A stretch of DNA of 64,000 nt, taken from assembly GCA_019245115.1 (NCBI GenBank), contig JAFARZ010000093.1, positions 1 through 64,000 on the forward strand, given 5' to 3'. Made by a program: the position numbers and the translations under genes. A model generated the notes under the pieces. The model was not told the DNA's origin. It searched no databases and worked only from the letters and a program-made list of their open reading frames with translations. This DNA comes from Streptosporangiaceae bacterium (GTDB lineage Bacteria > Actinomycetota > Actinomycetes > Streptosporangiales > Streptosporangiaceae). Shown here piece after piece: positions 63,022 through 64,000 of this stretch (position 1 is the stretch's first letter; each line of letters starts with the position of its first letter).

Positions 63022-64000
63022 CTATGCGTCAGTTGCCGCTGCGCCGATATCGGTGCGTTCTGGCTTTTCAGCCAGATCACTGCCAGGCGCCTCTCCGGGC
63101 GCACCGCGGTGAGCACCCGCGGCTGCGAGCCTGTCCCTCCTGCGCTTGCGCGCGTATGCGAGCCACCAGCCCAGGCCACGGAGCGCGCACACGATCGCGG
63201 TGGCAAAAAAGAGGGTGTAGACCACGTTGAACAGCATGAGCACTGCATAAACGAAGCCGACAGCGCTGCCAAACATGAATTGGGCGCGAGGCTTCACAGG
63301 TGAGCTGCCCGGATCAGTGATCATGTAATTGGTGAACAGTATGAAAGCTGTACCTGTCATCACCCCGAGGGCCGTGAAGAGTTGCACGTGCCATATCCAG
63401 TGACGCACCAGCGCCTGGATGGCGAATGATCCCATCCATCCGACGATGAGCGGTATTTTGCGTGTGAGCGTAGCGTTGATCACCGTGCCGGCCGTGATAA
63501 CCACCATCGGGATCATGAGCCTAAAGAAGCTGTTCGCCCATTCGGTGAACTCGTAGGGTGGCGCAATACTCACCCACGAGCCGAAAGCCAGCAGTACGAC
63601 TGAGATTCCGAAATTCGAAGGATTCATGAAATGGCGCATCCGGTAATATACCGGTGCCTTCAGCACGTGCTTCTGGGCCACCGCAACGACGATGCCCATC
63701 AGTACAGGCCAGAATTGATTGTTCGCGTAGAGGAGCATATTGACGGCAAGGCTGGTGATGTGCGCCGGAAGTAGGAACACCAGCACTCCACGTGCGCCAT
63801 TCCCGCGGAACCGGGGTGAGCGCCGTTCCGCCCAGGCGCTGATCAACTCGAACACGATTTCCGTTGTATAGCCGACGGCGACGGCGAGTATCGGCCACAG
63901 CCACGGCTGCTCGAAACCCAGCAGCGTGTAGCCGAGGATGTTGAAGACGGTGAGCGATAGCGCGAAATTACGCAGCGCGACGTAGCGGGCGTCCGATGCC
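63022..64000 (-). CDS. UnbU-like (RnfD/NqrB-related) membrane protein, 5' end missing
   Basis: The frame stays open to the window edge, giving at least 326 residues; the internal GTG at 63855 is not the true start. About eight to nine membrane helices. Segments such as YRMRHFMNPSNFGISVVLL, SIAPPYEFTEW and VVITAGTVINATLTRKIPLI recall the RnfD/NqrB family, and specifically the enediyne-cluster protein UnbU, from memory of that family. The C-terminal 50 residues are basic and disordered. If the UnbU assignment is right, enediyne core genes should follow to the right. Could otherwise be a generic RnfD-like redox membrane protein. Confidence 0.7.
   Translation of the reverse strand, partial: ASDARYVALRNFALSLTVFNILGYTLLGFEQPWLWPILAVAVGYTTEIVFELISAWAERRSPRFRGNGARGVLVFLLPAHITSLAVNMLLYANNQFWPVLMGIVVAVAQKHVLKAPVYYRMRHFMNPSNFGISVVLLAFGSWVSIAPPYEFTEWANSFFRLMIPMVVITAGTVINATLTRKIPLIVGWMGSFAIQALVRHWIWHVQLFTALGVMTGTAFILFTNYMITDPGSSPVKPRAQFMFGSAVGFVYAVLMLFNVVYTLFFATAIVCALRGLGWWLAYARKRRRDRLAAAGAHRGAPGEAPGSDLAEKPERTDIGAAATDA

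Overview
The window is chromosomal DNA from a high-GC actinobacterium with a filamentous, Streptosporangiales- or Streptomyces-like gene repertoire. Supporting signs are the very GC-rich third codon positions, GTG and TTG starts, GGAGG ribosome-binding sites, a PF04672-type SAM methyltransferase, DUF4232, G1 peptidase and MerR/IclR/LuxR regulators, and a StrR-type ParB-fold activator. The species cannot be fixed from the sequence alone.

Layout. 1-6.0 kb: end of a TetR regulator, a medium/long-chain acyl-CoA synthetase divergent from a GAF-LuxR regulator, an acetate-type (SatP/YaaH) transporter and a secreted tannase/feruloyl-esterase. Two near-identical palindromes, between the synthetase and the LuxR gene and before the esterase, suggest one regulon. 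6.4 kb: tRNA-Val(GAC). 6.5-9 kb: a membrane protein of unknown function, a secreted DUF4232 protein, a dispersed-repeat copy and a 46-bp tandem repeat. 9-17 kb: a sugar-acid catabolic block: frameshifted IlvD/Edd dehydratase, APC permease, a TIM-barrel protein, a divergent IclR regulator and zinc dehydrogenase, then a G1 glutamic peptidase and an SMP-30 lactonase. 17-31.7 kb: YceI, transketolase-like enzyme, aminotransferase, methyltransferase, VOC protein, DrrC-like UvrA paralogue, BNR-repeat secreted protein, a MerR-controlled ABC exporter, an SDR, a small conserved protein and a truncated SDR fragment.

31.8-64 kb is an accessory region, visibly less GC-biased, that reads as one flank of a natural-product gene cluster. 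It has a StrR-type activator, dTDP-sugar genes (RmlA-like, RmlB-like, NDP-hexose 2,3-dehydratase, and an aldo/keto reductase that may be the partner reductase), a GT1 glycosyltransferase, RebM-like and other methyltransferases, a P450 and an MFS exporter with a coupled EF-hand protein. It also has unusual parts: three family-5 substrate-binding proteins without signal peptides or ABC partners; an operon joining such a protein to a class V PLP enzyme, an FGE-fold protein and a ThiS/MoaD-like sulfur carrier; two SRPBCC (CalC-fold) proteins; a DUF885 protein; a DUF899 thioredoxin-fold protein; an SDR without its catalytic Tyr/Lys; and an SBP56 - CopC/CopD - unknown cassette. The last gene, cut by the window end, is an RnfD/NqrB-like membrane protein resembling the enediyne-associated UnbU. 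No PKS or NRPS is in the window, so the product class is a prediction: a glycosylated, probably sulfur-containing metabolite, possibly an enediyne whose core lies beyond 64 kb.

A family of about 200-380 bp dispersed repeats, each carrying a long hairpin with compensatory changes, occupies four gene ends (8.6, 17.0, 21.9 and 62.6 kb); the last copy has terminal inverted repeats and looks like a non-autonomous mobile element.
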